From Rhizobium mesosinicum (lineage in GTDB: Bacteria > Pseudomonadota > Alphaproteobacteria > Rhizobiales > Rhizobiaceae): a DNA stretch of 64,000 bases. The translations under genes and the position numbers were made by a program. This document shows positions 24,592 to 33,126 of this stretch, one piece after another. The stretch lies in assembly GCF_019511345.1 (NCBI RefSeq), contig NZ_JAEUAK010000007.1, positions 186,001 to 250,000 on the forward strand. Reading direction: 5' to 3'. The first letter of the stretch is position 1; each line of letters begins with the position of its first letter. The notes below the pieces were generated by a model. That model worked only from the letters and a program-made list of their open reading frames with translations, made no database searches and was not told the origin of the DNA.

Positions 24592-27007
24592 CGGGCACTC
24601 CCCTCTCCCTCAGCCAGACCGATGGCCATTCATCGCCATGCTCGCTGCGTAGCTTGCGGATGCGTTTGAGGTCGTCCTTGCCGGAGGCACCGACGAAGGA
24701 GAGCGCAAGCGGTCCGAGTGCCATGTCGAAGAGGCGCCGGCCGTCAGGAGAGACGACGTAATAGTCCCGTTTCGGTCTCGCGGTCGCGACAATCTCGAGC
24801 TGACGTTCGTTCAATCCTATCCGCTCGTAGAAATCCCGCGTGCCGGGCTCGCGTGCCGAACCATTCGGCAGGCAGATCTTCGTCGGGCAGCTTTCCTTCA
24901 GCACGTCGATAATGCCCGAACGCTCGGCATCCGAAATAGACTGGGTGGCTAATACGACGGCGCAATTGGCCTTGCGCAGCACTTTGAGCCACTCGCGGAT
25001 CTTCTCACGAAAGGCTGGATGGCCGAGCATCAGCCAGGCCTCATCAAGGATGATGAGGCTCGGTGCGCCATCCAGCCGTTTTTCGATGCGCCGGAAGAGA
25101 TAGGTCAGAACCGGAAGCAGCGTCCGCTCGCCCATCGTCATCAGCTGTTCGATCTCGAATGTCTGGAAATGCCCGAGCATCAGGCCGTCGCTTTCGCCAT
25201 CGATCAGCTGCCCCATCGGCCCGTCCACCGTAAAATGACGCAGCGCCGTCTTCAGGTCACGCACCTGTACTCCGCTTACGAAATCCGACAGAGAGCGCCC
25301 TGGCGAGTTAGCCATCAATGCGATCTGCCGCGCTATTGCATTGCGATGATCGGGCGTAACGGAAATACCCTGCAGGCCGATGAGCGTTTCGATCCATTCG
25401 CACGCCCAGGCGCGATCGGCCTCGTCCGACAGGGACGCGAGTGGACAGAAGCTGAGGGCAGCACCCTCCCCTTCCCCGCCGATCTCATAATGGTCGCCGC
25501 CGGCAGCAAGGGTGAGTGGCAACATCGACAAGCCCTTGTCGAAGACGAAGAGCTGCGCATCCCGGTAGCGCAGGAACTGGGCGGCGATCAGAGCCAGGAG
25601 CGTCGATTTTCCCGAGCCCGTCGGGCCGAAGATCAAGGTATGGCCGACATCGTCAACGTGCAGGTTGAAGCGAAATGGGGTGGAGCCGGAGGCGACCTGC
25701 ATCAAGGGCGGTGCGGCCTCCTCATAAAACGGGCATGGGGCCGTCGCGCTCCCCGTCCACACCGCGTTCAAGGGCACGAGATCGGACAGATTGCGGGTGG
25801 TGATAAGAGGTTCGCGGACATTGCAGTACCAGTTGCCGGGCAGACTGCCGAGATAGGCCTCTGTGGCATTCAATGTTTCGATGCGGGCGCCGAACCCTTC
25901 TGCCTGGATCAGCCGGCGAACAGCCTCCGCCTTCGTCTGCAGGCCGTCTGCACGATCGTCGAAAAGGACGACGACAGGCGTATAGTATCCGTAGGCGACA
26001 AGCTCGGATGCGGCTTCAGCGATCGCATCTTCGGTTTCGCTCACCATTGACAGCGCGTCCTGGTCGACCGACCTGCTCTGGGTCTGAAAGAGCTGGTCGA
26101 CAAACGGCCGTACCTTCTGCTGCCACTTCTTTCTGGTTCGCTCGAGCCTGACCCGAGCTTCCGTAGCGTCGAGGAAGATGAAGCGTGACGACCAGCGATA
26201 TTCAACCGGCATGAGGTCGAGACTATTGAGGATCCCGGGCCAGCTTTCAGCCGGCAATCCATCGATCGCAACGATTGCGACGAACCGATTGTCGATCTTG
26301 GGGGCCAACCCGTGCAGCAGTTGCGCCGTCAAGATGCAATCGAGATACATGGGCACGTCGGGCAGCCGGACGGGGTGATTTTCGCCAGTGATGCAGAAGC
26401 GGATGAATTGCAGGAGCTCGTCATAGCGGCCGCAATCGGGGCCGGCCTTGAAGCTGCGCGTCCGCATTCTGCGAATAGACAAGGTGGTTGCAAGATACTG
26501 CTCGATCTCGCGTATTGCCGCCTCGAAAGCTGAAAGTGCGATCTCCGCATGGCCCTGCTTGCGGCTGACGGGGTCGGAATAGAGGTATTTGCCGAACGTC
26601 GAACGGCGAGGCTCGGGTGGTCGATGGGTGAGAATGATGGCGTGGTGACATTCGAAATGGCCACCTTCGCTCTCGAAATGCCGGCGGCGCTCCTCGTCGA
26701 TTGCGCGCGTCACTCGGTCTGGAAAATGCGAGCGATCGGGGCTGGCATAATCGGCCGTCGCCACGCGGACGGCCTCCACCTGGATCATCCATCCGGAGCC
26801 AAGGCGCGAAAGCACCTGGTTTATCTGCCGGGCGACCTCGTTGCGCTCGCCATCGGTCGAGCTTTCGCAATCCGGTCCGGAGAAATACCAGCCGGCCATC
26901 AGGGAGCCGTCCTTCAGGAGAAGGACGCCTTCGGCGACCAGGCCTGCATAGGGGACGAGATCGGCAAAGGATGGTCCGGCATGGCGGAAAGAGCGAAGCG
27001 CCACCAT
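24578..27007 (-). CDS. trbE: Conjugal transfer ATPase TrbE (VirB4-like)
   Basis: 809 residues from the ATG at 27007, which begins the conserved MVALRSFRHAGPSFADLVPYA and has GAGGTGGG just upstream; a start four codons earlier would sit inside that site. The N-terminal CagE/TrbE domain (about 180-380) is followed by a RecA-like ATPase with Walker A GPTGSGKST near residue 465 and Walker B LIILDEAWLM near 660. VirB4 ATPases power pilus assembly and substrate translocation at the inner membrane. It is nine bases or so after trbD and overlaps trbJ. The longest gene in the operon, intact. Confidence 0.97.
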   Translation of the reverse strand: MVALRSFRHAGPSFADLVPYAGLVAEGVLLLKDGSLMAGWYFSGPDCESSTDGERNEVARQINQVLSRLGSGWMIQVEAVRVATADYASPDRSHFPDRVTRAIDEERRRHFESEGGHFECHHAIILTHRPPEPRRSTFGKYLYSDPVSRKQGHAEIALSAFEAAIREIEQYLATTLSIRRMRTRSFKAGPDCGRYDELLQFIRFCITGENHPVRLPDVPMYLDCILTAQLLHGLAPKIDNRFVAIVAIDGLPAESWPGILNSLDLMPVEYRWSSRFIFLDATEARVRLERTRKKWQQKVRPFVDQLFQTQSRSVDQDALSMVSETEDAIAEAASELVAYGYYTPVVVLFDDRADGLQTKAEAVRRLIQAEGFGARIETLNATEAYLGSLPGNWYCNVREPLITTRNLSDLVPLNAVWTGSATAPCPFYEEAAPPLMQVASGSTPFRFNLHVDDVGHTLIFGPTGSGKSTLLALIAAQFLRYRDAQLFVFDKGLSMLPLTLAAGGDHYEIGGEGEGAALSFCPLASLSDEADRAWACEWIETLIGLQGISVTPDHRNAIARQIALMANSPGRSLSDFVSGVQVRDLKTALRHFTVDGPMGQLIDGESDGLMLGHFQTFEIEQLMTMGERTLLPVLTYLFRRIEKRLDGAPSLIILDEAWLMLGHPAFREKIREWLKVLRKANCAVVLATQSISDAERSGIIDVLKESCPTKICLPNGSAREPGTRDFYERIGLNERQLEIVATARPKRDYYVVSPDGRRLFDMALGPLALSFVGASGKDDLKRIRKLRSEHGDEWPSVWLRERGVPDVIL

Positions 27008-27015
27008 GACCCACC

Positions 27016-27315
27016 TCAAACCGTTCGCCAGGGCGTCGACGTTGCCCGGTAGTGGGAGCGGTAACGCATATGGCGAAGATAGATCCTGCGCATCATCGGA
27101 TCGGCCTTGGCCATGCGACGCAGCAGCCCGATGATCGCCAGCCAGATCGCAATGCCGATCACGACTGAGTAGACAGTCAGCACGACGAAGATGAGAATGA
27201 TGGCTGCAAGGCCGGTGAGGAGCACAAGCTCACGATCGGCGCCCATCAGAAGGTTCGGCCGAGACAAGGCGCGATGGATGCGGTTTTTCTGCAGCGCCGG
27301 GATGTGCGGGGTCAT
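27016..27315 (-). CDS. trbD: Conjugal transfer protein TrbD (VirB3-like)
   Basis: 99 residues, typical for TrbD. The N-terminal HRALSRPNLLMGADRELVLLTG is the VirB3 family signature, followed by a long hydrophobic region (about 33-65, LAAIILIFVVLTVYSVVIGIAIWLAIIGLL) forming one or two membrane helices and a basic cytoplasmic tail (RRIYLRHMRYRSHY). VirB3-type proteins associate with the VirB4 ATPase, encoded directly downstream. The ATG overlaps the trbC stop as ATGA. No unusual residues or truncation are seen. Confidence 0.95.
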   Translation of the reverse strand: MTPHIPALQKNRIHRALSRPNLLMGADRELVLLTGLAAIILIFVVLTVYSVVIGIAIWLAIIGLLRRMAKADPMMRRIYLRHMRYRSHYRATSTPWRTV

Positions 27316-27680
27316 CGCGTCTTTCCTCCCCTCTCTTCTTCCACATGGACCGCGAGCGCAGATATGCCGATTGTGGCGCCTGTCGCATTGAAAAGTGCGA
27401 CGATCTGGGTGGCTCCGAGGAGAACGCCGGCAACGAGGACAAGGTACATCAGGCGCCGCGCGAAATCATTGAGTTCGCCGCCGAAGATCAACATGCCGCC
27501 GGCCACCGCAACTGCCGCAAGGGCGATGAAGCCTGCGACCGGACCTGTGATTGATTCCTGGATCTGTTCGAGCGGCGCTTCCCAGGGCAAGCCTCCTCCC
27601 GAACTTGCGAGAGCCGGATGTCGAAGGCCTGTGACCGCCAGGAAAACAGGTCCGATGAGAGCACGATATCTACGCCGCAT
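27312..27680 (-). CDS. trbC: Conjugal pilin TrbC (VirB2-like)
   Basis: 122 residues from the ATG at 27680; a longer frame to 27716 would lie over trbB. A basic MRRRYR start and a hydrophobic stretch ending near HPALASSGGG give the long signal peptide of pilins. The mature part, LPWEAPLEQIQESITGPVAGFIALAAVAVAGGMLIFG, is the TrbC/VirB2 pilin core with two membrane helices. Pilins of this family are cyclised or processed in Ti-type systems. The start overlaps the trbB stop by about ten bases and the stop overlaps trbD. Confidence 0.94.
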   Translation of the reverse strand: MRRRYRALIGPVFLAVTGLRHPALASSGGGLPWEAPLEQIQESITGPVAGFIALAAVAVAGGMLIFGGELNDFARRLMYLVLVAGVLLGATQIVALFNATGATIGISALAVHVEEERGGKTR

Positions 27681-28629
27681 GACGTCCCTCCACGTCGGGT
27701 TCGAGATGATAGGCACCGCCGGAAAAACCGTTCACCTGGAGGATATCCGTGATGCGTCTGCCCTGCGGGGTCCGTTCGATCGAGACGACGAGATCCACGG
27801 CCTCGCCGATGACCGCCTGCATGGGCTGGCGACTGGCTTCGGCGGTAAGCTGTTCGAGACGGACGAGTGCAGAATGCGCTGAATTGGCATGAAGGGTCGT
27901 CACACCGCCAGGGTGACCAGTGTTCCATGCTTTCAGAAGGGTCAATGCTGCGCCGTCGCGTACCTCGCCGACTATGATGCGGTCGGGGCGCAGGCGCATG
28001 GTGCTCTTGAGGAGCTGCGCCATGTCGACCTCGTCGCTCGTTCGCAGGGACAGCACGTTTGCAGCCGCACATTGAAGCTCGCTCGTGTCTTCCAGAATGA
28101 TGAGGCGATCGTTCGGGCAATGGTTTGCAATCTCAGCAATGATCGCGTTCGAAAGCGTCGTCTTGCCAGATCCGGTGCCGCCTGAGACGACGACGTTGAG
28201 CCGGGCACCGACGGCGTCGCGCAGGATCCTCGCCTGTCTTGCAGTCATGATACGCGACGTCACGTAGTCGTCGAGCGCGATGAGCTGGCTCGCGTGCCTG
28301 CGGATCGAGAAGGCCGGACCTGACACGATCGGTGGGAGCAGGCCCTCGAAACGATGGCCGCCGATCGGCAGCTCCCCGGACACGATGGGGCGTGCCGTAT
28401 CGACCTCGGTGTTTAGGACATGGGCGACGACGCCTATGATGATTTCGGCGCTCCCCTCCTCCATTTCGCCAGCGCGGACGATGCCTGCGCCGAGCCGTTC
28501 GATGAAGAGGCACCCGTCCGGATTGAGCATGATCTCGCTGACCGAGGGGTCTGCGAGCGCGGTCAGGAGCGAGGGACCGAGAGCGTCCTCGAGCTTTCGC
28601 ACGAGCCGCGGTAATGAGCGTGCTTGCAT
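27670..28629 (-). CDS. trbB: Conjugal transfer ATPase TrbB (VirB11-like)
   Basis: 319 residues from the ATG at 28629, which starts MQARSLPRLVRKLEDALG and has GAGG at good spacing; upstream residues in the frame overlap traI. It is a hexameric secretion ATPase of the VirB11 family, peripheral to the inner membrane. Walker A GGTGSGKTT is near residue 153, an Asp box in ILEDTSELQC, Walker B in RIIVGEVRDG, and a His box in NTGHPGGVTTLHANS. It follows traI by ten bases and opens the trb portion of the operon. Confidence 0.97.
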   Translation of the reverse strand: MQARSLPRLVRKLEDALGPSLLTALADPSVSEIMLNPDGCLFIERLGAGIVRAGEMEEGSAEIIIGVVAHVLNTEVDTARPIVSGELPIGGHRFEGLLPPIVSGPAFSIRRHASQLIALDDYVTSRIMTARQARILRDAVGARLNVVVSGGTGSGKTTLSNAIIAEIANHCPNDRLIILEDTSELQCAAANVLSLRTSDEVDMAQLLKSTMRLRPDRIIVGEVRDGAALTLLKAWNTGHPGGVTTLHANSAHSALVRLEQLTAEASRQPMQAVIGEAVDLVVSIERTPQGRRITDILQVNGFSGGAYHLEPDVEGRHAA

Positions 28630-28639
28630 AGCCAGGTCC

Positions 28640-29266
28640 TCAGGCGGCGCAGCGAAAGCAGGTCGATAGGGGCGAACGGTAGGCAGCCGGCCGCAGCGCC
28701 TGGAAATGCTCGTCCGAGACGGGCAAGCTTCCAGCAACGCTCATGACGTTGCCGATCAAATGCGGTTTGCCGTAGCGCGAAAGCGGCCAGGCGGCGCGTT
28801 TGAGAATCCGCTCGAACCGCAGGTCTGTCACCGTGGCAATTTCCGTCATGCCTTTGGCCAGGCACCATTCGAGAATGGCGGCAAACAAAAAGACGGTCGC
28901 CTCGTTCAAACCGAAGGCTCCGGCCGCCGCCTTCGTCTCTGTGTCGACGCAGAACCTGGAACTTTCGACCATGCGTGCATGCGGCACGAATGGCCTATCA
29001 CCCAGAAGTTCCGGAAAGACATCGACGAGCATGGTCGGGCCAAGCGCTGGAAGCAGACGTGCCGAGGCAATTGCTTCACCGCCCTCATCGACGATGATGA
29101 TGTAGGAGACTGCAAGGTCGTCGAACCGATCGCGCTCCCTCCCCTCTTCGACCGTGACCTCCCAGTTCAGGCGCGCGCCAAACACGCGTGCCCTGAGGCG
29201 GAACATGCTGTCGAGAAGATATGGTTCTGATGCTGCATCTGCCGGTGCGATCGCCGTCGCAAACAT
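28640..29266 (-). CDS. traI: Acyl-homoserine-lactone synthase TraI
   Basis: LuxI-family enzyme making an N-acyl homoserine lactone from S-adenosylmethionine and acyl-ACP; the product would activate TraR. 208 residues from the ATG at 29266, with GGAGAACGCTC upstream. Conserved LuxI residues are visible: Arg and Phe in LRARVF, Trp in LNWEV, Asp pair in DRFDDLAVSY, Arg in ASARLLP and Glu/Arg in VESSRFCVD. First gene of the traI-trb operon as in Ti plasmids. A dyad 46-63 bases upstream of the ATG is a candidate TraR site, which would give the usual positive feedback. Confidence 0.96.
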   Translation of the reverse strand: MFATAIAPADAASEPYLLDSMFRLRARVFGARLNWEVTVEEGRERDRFDDLAVSYIIIVDEGGEAIASARLLPALGPTMLVDVFPELLGDRPFVPHARMVESSRFCVDTETKAAAGAFGLNEATVFLFAAILEWCLAKGMTEIATVTDLRFERILKRAAWPLSRYGKPHLIGNVMSVAGSLPVSDEHFQALRPAAYRSPLSTCFRCAA

Positions 29267-29311
29267 GAGCGTTCTCCACGTCAATTGAGGTGCGGTTATC
29301 CAAACCACGAT

Positions 29312-29329
29312 GTCTGCGGCTTGTCAGAC
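29312..29329. promoter_or_regulatory. Candidate tra box (TraR operator)
   Basis: The 18-base dyad GTCTGcggcttgtCAGAC has perfect 5-base arms and the overall length of the Ti-plasmid tra box. It lies about 46 bases upstream of the traI start codon, where TraR would activate the operon. The arms differ from the classical tra box (GTGCA-type), so this is inferred from position and symmetry, not from sequence match. Confidence 0.4.
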
Positions 29330-30406
29330 CCTCCAATGTGAGGGGGCCTTGATCGCGCTGCAGAGGTGCTTCATCCACAAGGGATGGAAAGGTTGTCGGT
29401 GGAGTAATTTACGTTGATGCTCGTCGAAATGTCGGTGACGATCGCGGCCGCGGGGGACGAGGTCCTCAGTGCAGCCATTGGTGACGATTTCCGCCAAGAC
29501 TGGCAGCGCGCGGCAAGAGTGGATCTCTATTCGCGCCCGGTAGCAGAATTCGACCGGCCGCTTTTCGCCGGAGGCGCCCCTGATTTGTAAGCGACACGCG
29601 CTGCTGCTCGCGAACCGGTCGGCGTGCTTGAATTTCAGGTTCATTAACCATGTGACGTAATGGCCTTATTTCACCAGGCGGAAGCGAAATCTGCACTCAC
29701 TTCCGTTGGCCATTTTGGATGTCGCCCAAGCAACCCATCTCTGGGCGCTCTGTCCGACCGGTTTCGAGCAAATCGAAGGCCGTCGTCCATCAATCGCAGC
29801 TCTCAGGCAAGACTGCCAATTTGAGTGGGTTCGGTCGTCGGGCGAGCGGGACGCGAATTGTGCTGCGGTGCGAAGCCGGAGCCCGCAGTCGTCAGAGCAA
29901 ATCCACTCGGGTGAAACGGTATTCCTGGCTAGGCGGCACCAGGCAGAGGTGCCGTGGTCAGACTTCATGAAGCGAACCTTTCTCCACCTCTGCAGTGGCA
30001 TTGGATCCCCTTCCCTCGTCCACCGTCAAATCGTGAACCGCGTCATGTGACCAGCAATCGGTCGCGCTAACTTGGCCGCCACCGACCTTCCAAAGCGCAT
30101 TTTTACTTTCCGTCGAAAGACGTGGTCTTGGAGAGTGTTCAACGCGATATCGTGCACTTGATGCCATCGTGGGTGGGTCCTCATGGAATGGCTGCCGGTC
30201 AGGCCGTTGGCCAGGTCGCATCGTAGACAATCACCGAAAGCTGTCAGTCGCCTTTCATGCGATTCACGCGTCTTGAATCTCGGCCGATTCGGACAGAGGG
30301 CATTTCGCTTCGAACAAAACAGCGCCCGATCGACTGGGCACTCGGGCATTCGGCGTGACCGATGCCGCTCCGATCTCGCCGCTGCGTTCGTAGACCCACA
30401 TCTCTT

Positions 30407-30422
30407 GTTGTCCGCGGACAAC
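30407..30422. promoter_or_regulatory. parS: parS centromere-like site 1
   Basis: The perfect 16-base palindrome GTTGTCCGCGGACAAC fits the repABC consensus GTT-N4-GC-N4-AAC and is extended to 18 bases by flanking T/A. It lies about 350 bases upstream of repA. An identical site occurs inside repB (32714), which strongly supports function as the RepB binding site for partitioning. Confidence 0.88.
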
Positions 30423-30716
30423 ATGTAACGTTCTGACGATTGGCGACGCAGCGCGAGCCCCCTCACATGCGTGGGGATGAGCCTCAGTAGACTTTCGCAT
30501 ATCCTCGATTCCGGCGCAGAAGTACGCAGAAGGTCGGCGATCGTTACGCTTATCGAAACTCGCGGTAGGCGGATCACGTACCTCACCAATATGCCTTCGC
30601 GGCTTCGATGGCGGCGCATTACGAAGAGTCGTGCTGCAGAAAAGGAGGCCAAAAAGGCCTGTGGACAGCCTTATGGTTAAGCGTTTGTAAATCAGTAACG
30701 AATCACGCGATAATGT

Positions 30717-30757
30717 AACTGCGCAGTTGATGCCGTTTCTCCCAAAATTGCGCAATT
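30717..30757. promoter_or_regulatory. Paired palindromes upstream of repA, candidate RepA/RepB operator
   Basis: Two perfect 12-base palindromes, AACTGCGCAGTT (30717-30728) and AATTGCGCAATT (30746-30757), share the core TGCGCA and have centres 29 bases apart, about three helical turns. The second ends 15 bases before the repA ATG. Same-face repeats at this position fit negative autoregulation of repABC by RepA with RepB. Confidence 0.55.
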
Positions 30758-30772
30758 AAATCGGAAACCAAG

Positions 30773-31966
30773 ATGCTAGCGAATCCAGTTCTGAAAGACG
30801 ATCAAGAGCACCTTCCGTCGCTTCTGGCAACGGATGCTCAGGAGCTCGCCTATCAGCTCCAGCAGCACCAGGCGAAAATTTTCCCGCCGCTGTCTCGAAA
30901 GACGATGCGGTTATTCTCTCCGGCGGAAGCCGCTTCCTATATCGGAATCGGCGAAGGTTATCTCCGTCAGATCGCCAAAGACGGCCACGGACCCGATCCA
31001 CTTGCCAACGGCCGGCGCCAGTATGATGCCGACGACATGAACCGCATCCGTCAGGCGCTCGACGAGCGCAATGGTATGCCGAAATATGTCCCCATCCGGC
31101 GCGGCGCTGAGAAGCTGCAGGTCGTCTCGGTCATGAACTTCAAGGGCGGCTCCGGCAAGACGACGACGTCGGCCCATCTCGCGCAGTTTCTGGCGCTACG
31201 CGGCTACCGCGTGCTTGCCATCGATCTTGACCCGCAGGCGTCCCTTTCGGCGCTCTTCGGCCACCAGCCCGAACTCGACGTCGGTGAGGGAGAAACGATT
31301 TACGGCGCCATCCGCTACGAAAATCCCGTGCCGATCTCCGAAGTGGTTCGCTCGACCTATACTCCGAACCTCCACATCATTCCCGGCAATCTCGAACTGA
31401 TGGAATTCGAGCATGAGACGCCGAAGGCGATGACAGGAGGCACTGCCGAATCCATGTTCTTCGCCCGTATCGGCGAGGCGCTGACCGATATCGAAAGTCT
31501 CTACGATATTGTTGTCATCGACTGCCCGCCGCAGCTTGGCTTTCTCACGATGTCGGCTCTTTGTGCTGCGACCTCCGTGTTGATCACTGTGCATCCGCAG
31601 ATGCTCGACGTCATGTCGATGTCGCAATTCCTGACGATGACGAGCGAACTCATGTCGGTCGTCGAACGGGCAGGCGGGCGCACCAGCTACGACTGGATGC
31701 GCTATCTCGTCACTCGCTTTGAACCCAATGACGGACCGCAGAGCCAGATGACCGGCTTCATGCGGGCGATCTTCGGCAATCGCATGCTTCAGAACTCGAT
31801 GCTGAAGTCGACGGCAATCTCGGATGCTGGCGTTACCAAGCAGACGCTCTACGAGGTCGACCGCTCTCAGTTCACCCGTGGAACCTACGACCGGGCGCTG
31901 GAATCGATGAACCTCGTCAACGGCGAGATAGAGGCCCACATCCGCTCGACCTGGGGCAGGAGATAG
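30773..31966 (+). CDS. repA: Plasmid partition protein RepA (ParA-type ATPase)
   Basis: 397 residues. An N-terminal helix-turn-helix region (about 45-95, FSPAEAASYIGIGEGYLRQIAKDG) precedes the ParA ATPase with deviant Walker A FKGGSGKTTTSAHLA near residue 122 and Walker B in IVVIDCPPQLGFLT. RepA drives segregation with RepB and parS and represses its own operon. GGAAA stands six bases upstream of the ATG. repB begins four bases after its stop. Full length and intact. Confidence 0.97.
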   Translation: MLANPVLKDDQEHLPSLLATDAQELAYQLQQHQAKIFPPLSRKTMRLFSPAEAASYIGIGEGYLRQIAKDGHGPDPLANGRRQYDADDMNRIRQALDERNGMPKYVPIRRGAEKLQVVSVMNFKGGSGKTTTSAHLAQFLALRGYRVLAIDLDPQASLSALFGHQPELDVGEGETIYGAIRYENPVPISEVVRSTYTPNLHIIPGNLELMEFEHETPKAMTGGTAESMFFARIGEALTDIESLYDIVVIDCPPQLGFLTMSALCAATSVLITVHPQMLDVMSMSQFLTMTSELMSVVERAGGRTSYDWMRYLVTRFEPNDGPQSQMTGFMRAIFGNRMLQNSMLKSTAISDAGVTKQTLYEVDRSQFTRGTYDRALESMNLVNGEIEAHIRSTWGRR

Positions 31967-31970
31967 CTGA

Positions 31971-32972
31971 ATGGCGCGCAAGAACCTTATCGAAGTCTCG
32001 AACGAAGTTCGCCCGGAAGCGTCTGCAGTCGCGCCGCGTGACAGCCGGCCAATCGCCGGCTTCATCCCGCAGTCCCGCAGTGGCGGCCCTGTCGGCGGCA
32101 TTACCAGGACGCTTGGCAATATCACCGAGAAGGTTGAGCGCGCCAATGACCTGGAACGCCAGCTCGCCGAGGGCCAGACAGTCGTCGAGCTCGACCCGGC
32201 CCTGATTGATGCTTCCTTCGTCGCCGACAGGCTTGAAGTCGACGCCGCTGAGCTCGCGCAATTGACGGATCAGATCCGCGAACACGGCCAACAAGTCCCT
32301 ATTCTGGTGCGTCCGCATCCCGACGGCACGGGCCGTTTCCAGGTTGCCTTCGGCCATCGCCGCCTCGCTGCTGCCAAAGCGCTCGGGATCAAGATCAAGG
32401 CGATCGTGCGGGCGCTGAGCGACGAACAGCTTGTCGTCAGCCAGGGTCAGGAAAACAATGCCCGCACCGATCTTTCCTACATCGAGCGGGCGCTGTTTGC
32501 GTACCGGCTCGATGAGAAAGGTTTCGGCAGCGACGTGGTGATGGCTGCGCTGAACGTCGACAGGGCTGCATTGTCACGAATGCGTCTTATCACGCGTCAG
32601 GTTCCGATCGCGCTGATCACTGCGATCGGATCGGCGCCGGAGATCGGCCGACGGCGCTGGGTTGAGTTCGGCGAACATCTCGAGACGGCCGATATAGACG
32701 CGCTCCTAAAAATGTTGTCCGCGGACAACATGGGCGGCATGTCGAGTAATGACCGGTTCCATCATGCCTTTGCGCTGGCGACGAAAAAGCCGACGGGTGC
32801 GAAGGCTGCCATGACGTCAACGCGAATCGGCGATCTGCCGGTGAAGCTCAAACGCACGCCGGCGACCGCGACCTTTGTTTTCGACAGTAAGGCAGCGCCA
32901 GGTTTCGATGAATTCGTGCAGGAGAGGCTCAAGCATCTCTATGCAGAGTACCAACAGCAAAGAGGAGCTTAG
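31971..32972 (+). CDS. repB: Plasmid partition protein RepB (ParB-type)
   Basis: 333 residues. ParB/Spo0J nuclease-like N-domain with IREHGQQVPILVRPHPDG and FGHRRLAAAKALG (about 100-135), a central helix-turn-helix near SDVVMAALNVDRAALSRMRLI, and a C-terminal dimerisation region. RepB binds parS and links it to RepA. One of the two parS palindromes lies inside this gene and encodes KMLSADNMGG, so the protein sequence there is constrained by the DNA site. The gene is followed by a 154-base gap holding the antisense RNA and then repC. Confidence 0.97.
   Translation: MARKNLIEVSNEVRPEASAVAPRDSRPIAGFIPQSRSGGPVGGITRTLGNITEKVERANDLERQLAEGQTVVELDPALIDASFVADRLEVDAAELAQLTDQIREHGQQVPILVRPHPDGTGRFQVAFGHRRLAAAKALGIKIKAIVRALSDEQLVVSQGQENNARTDLSYIERALFAYRLDEKGFGSDVVMAALNVDRAALSRMRLITRQVPIALITAIGSAPEIGRRRWVEFGEHLETADIDALLKMLSADNMGGMSSNDRFHHAFALATKKPTGAKAAMTSTRIGDLPVKLKRTPATATFVFDSKAAPGFDEFVQERLKHLYAEYQQQRGA
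32714..32729. promoter_or_regulatory. parS: parS centromere-like site 2, inside repB
   Basis: The same perfect palindrome as at 30407, GTTGTCCGCGGACAAC, here extended symmetrically to 20 bases (ATGTTGTCCGCGGACAACAT). It lies within the 3' third of repB in frame. Position relative to site 1 brackets the repA promoter and most of repAB. Confidence 0.88.
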
Positions 32973-32983
32973 GAAAGCAAAAG

Positions 32984-33018
32984 AAAAAGGCCCCCAAACG
33001 TCACCGTCGTGGAAGCCC
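32984..33018 (-). terminator. Intrinsic terminator of the antisense RNA
   Basis: On the minus strand GGCTTCC pairs with GGGGGCC (with G-U pairs) across a short loop, followed directly by TTTTT. In the plus-strand transcript the same sequence can form a hairpin between repB and repC, the element through which the antisense RNA controls repC. Confidence 0.65.
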
Positions 33019-33031
33019 TTCTCGTTCTAGC
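32985..33031 (-). ncRNA. RepABC antisense RNA (ctRNA, incompatibility factor)
   Basis: The repB-repC gap of repABC plasmids encodes a short antisense RNA that limits RepC synthesis. Here the minus strand has TTGACT (33066-33061), a 17-base spacer and GATTCT (33043-33038) as a promoter. These predict a start near 33031 and an RNA of about 47-50 bases ending at the T-run after a hairpin. Size, strand and position match the known RNA; exact ends are inferred. Confidence 0.7.
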
Positions 33032-33126
33032 AAATCAAGAATCGCATTTCCACGAATCGCAGTCAAGAGTCTTTAGGCGTCAGTTTGGCGAGCGGCTTTC
33101 TTTTGCCTGACAGAGGGTGAAAGAAA

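Larger units (their letters stand above)
29330..30772. other. Control region between traI and repA, without a convincing gene
   Basis: About 1.4 kb separating the divergent traI-trb and repABC operons. Open frames of up to 208 codons exist on the minus strand (30026-30652) but their composition is Arg/Ser-rich and shadow-like, with no recognisable family or ribosome site. The stretch is lower in coding signal than its surroundings and contains one parS palindrome (30407) and two operator-like palindromes directly before repA. Promoters for both operons are expected here. Remnants of a decayed gene cannot be excluded. Confidence 0.6.

Noticed and set aside
30026..30652. 208-codon minus-strand frame between traI and repA
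   Set aside because: Composition is Arg/Ser-rich with no ribosome site or family resemblance, and it covers the parS palindrome. It looks like a chance frame in GC-rich DNA.
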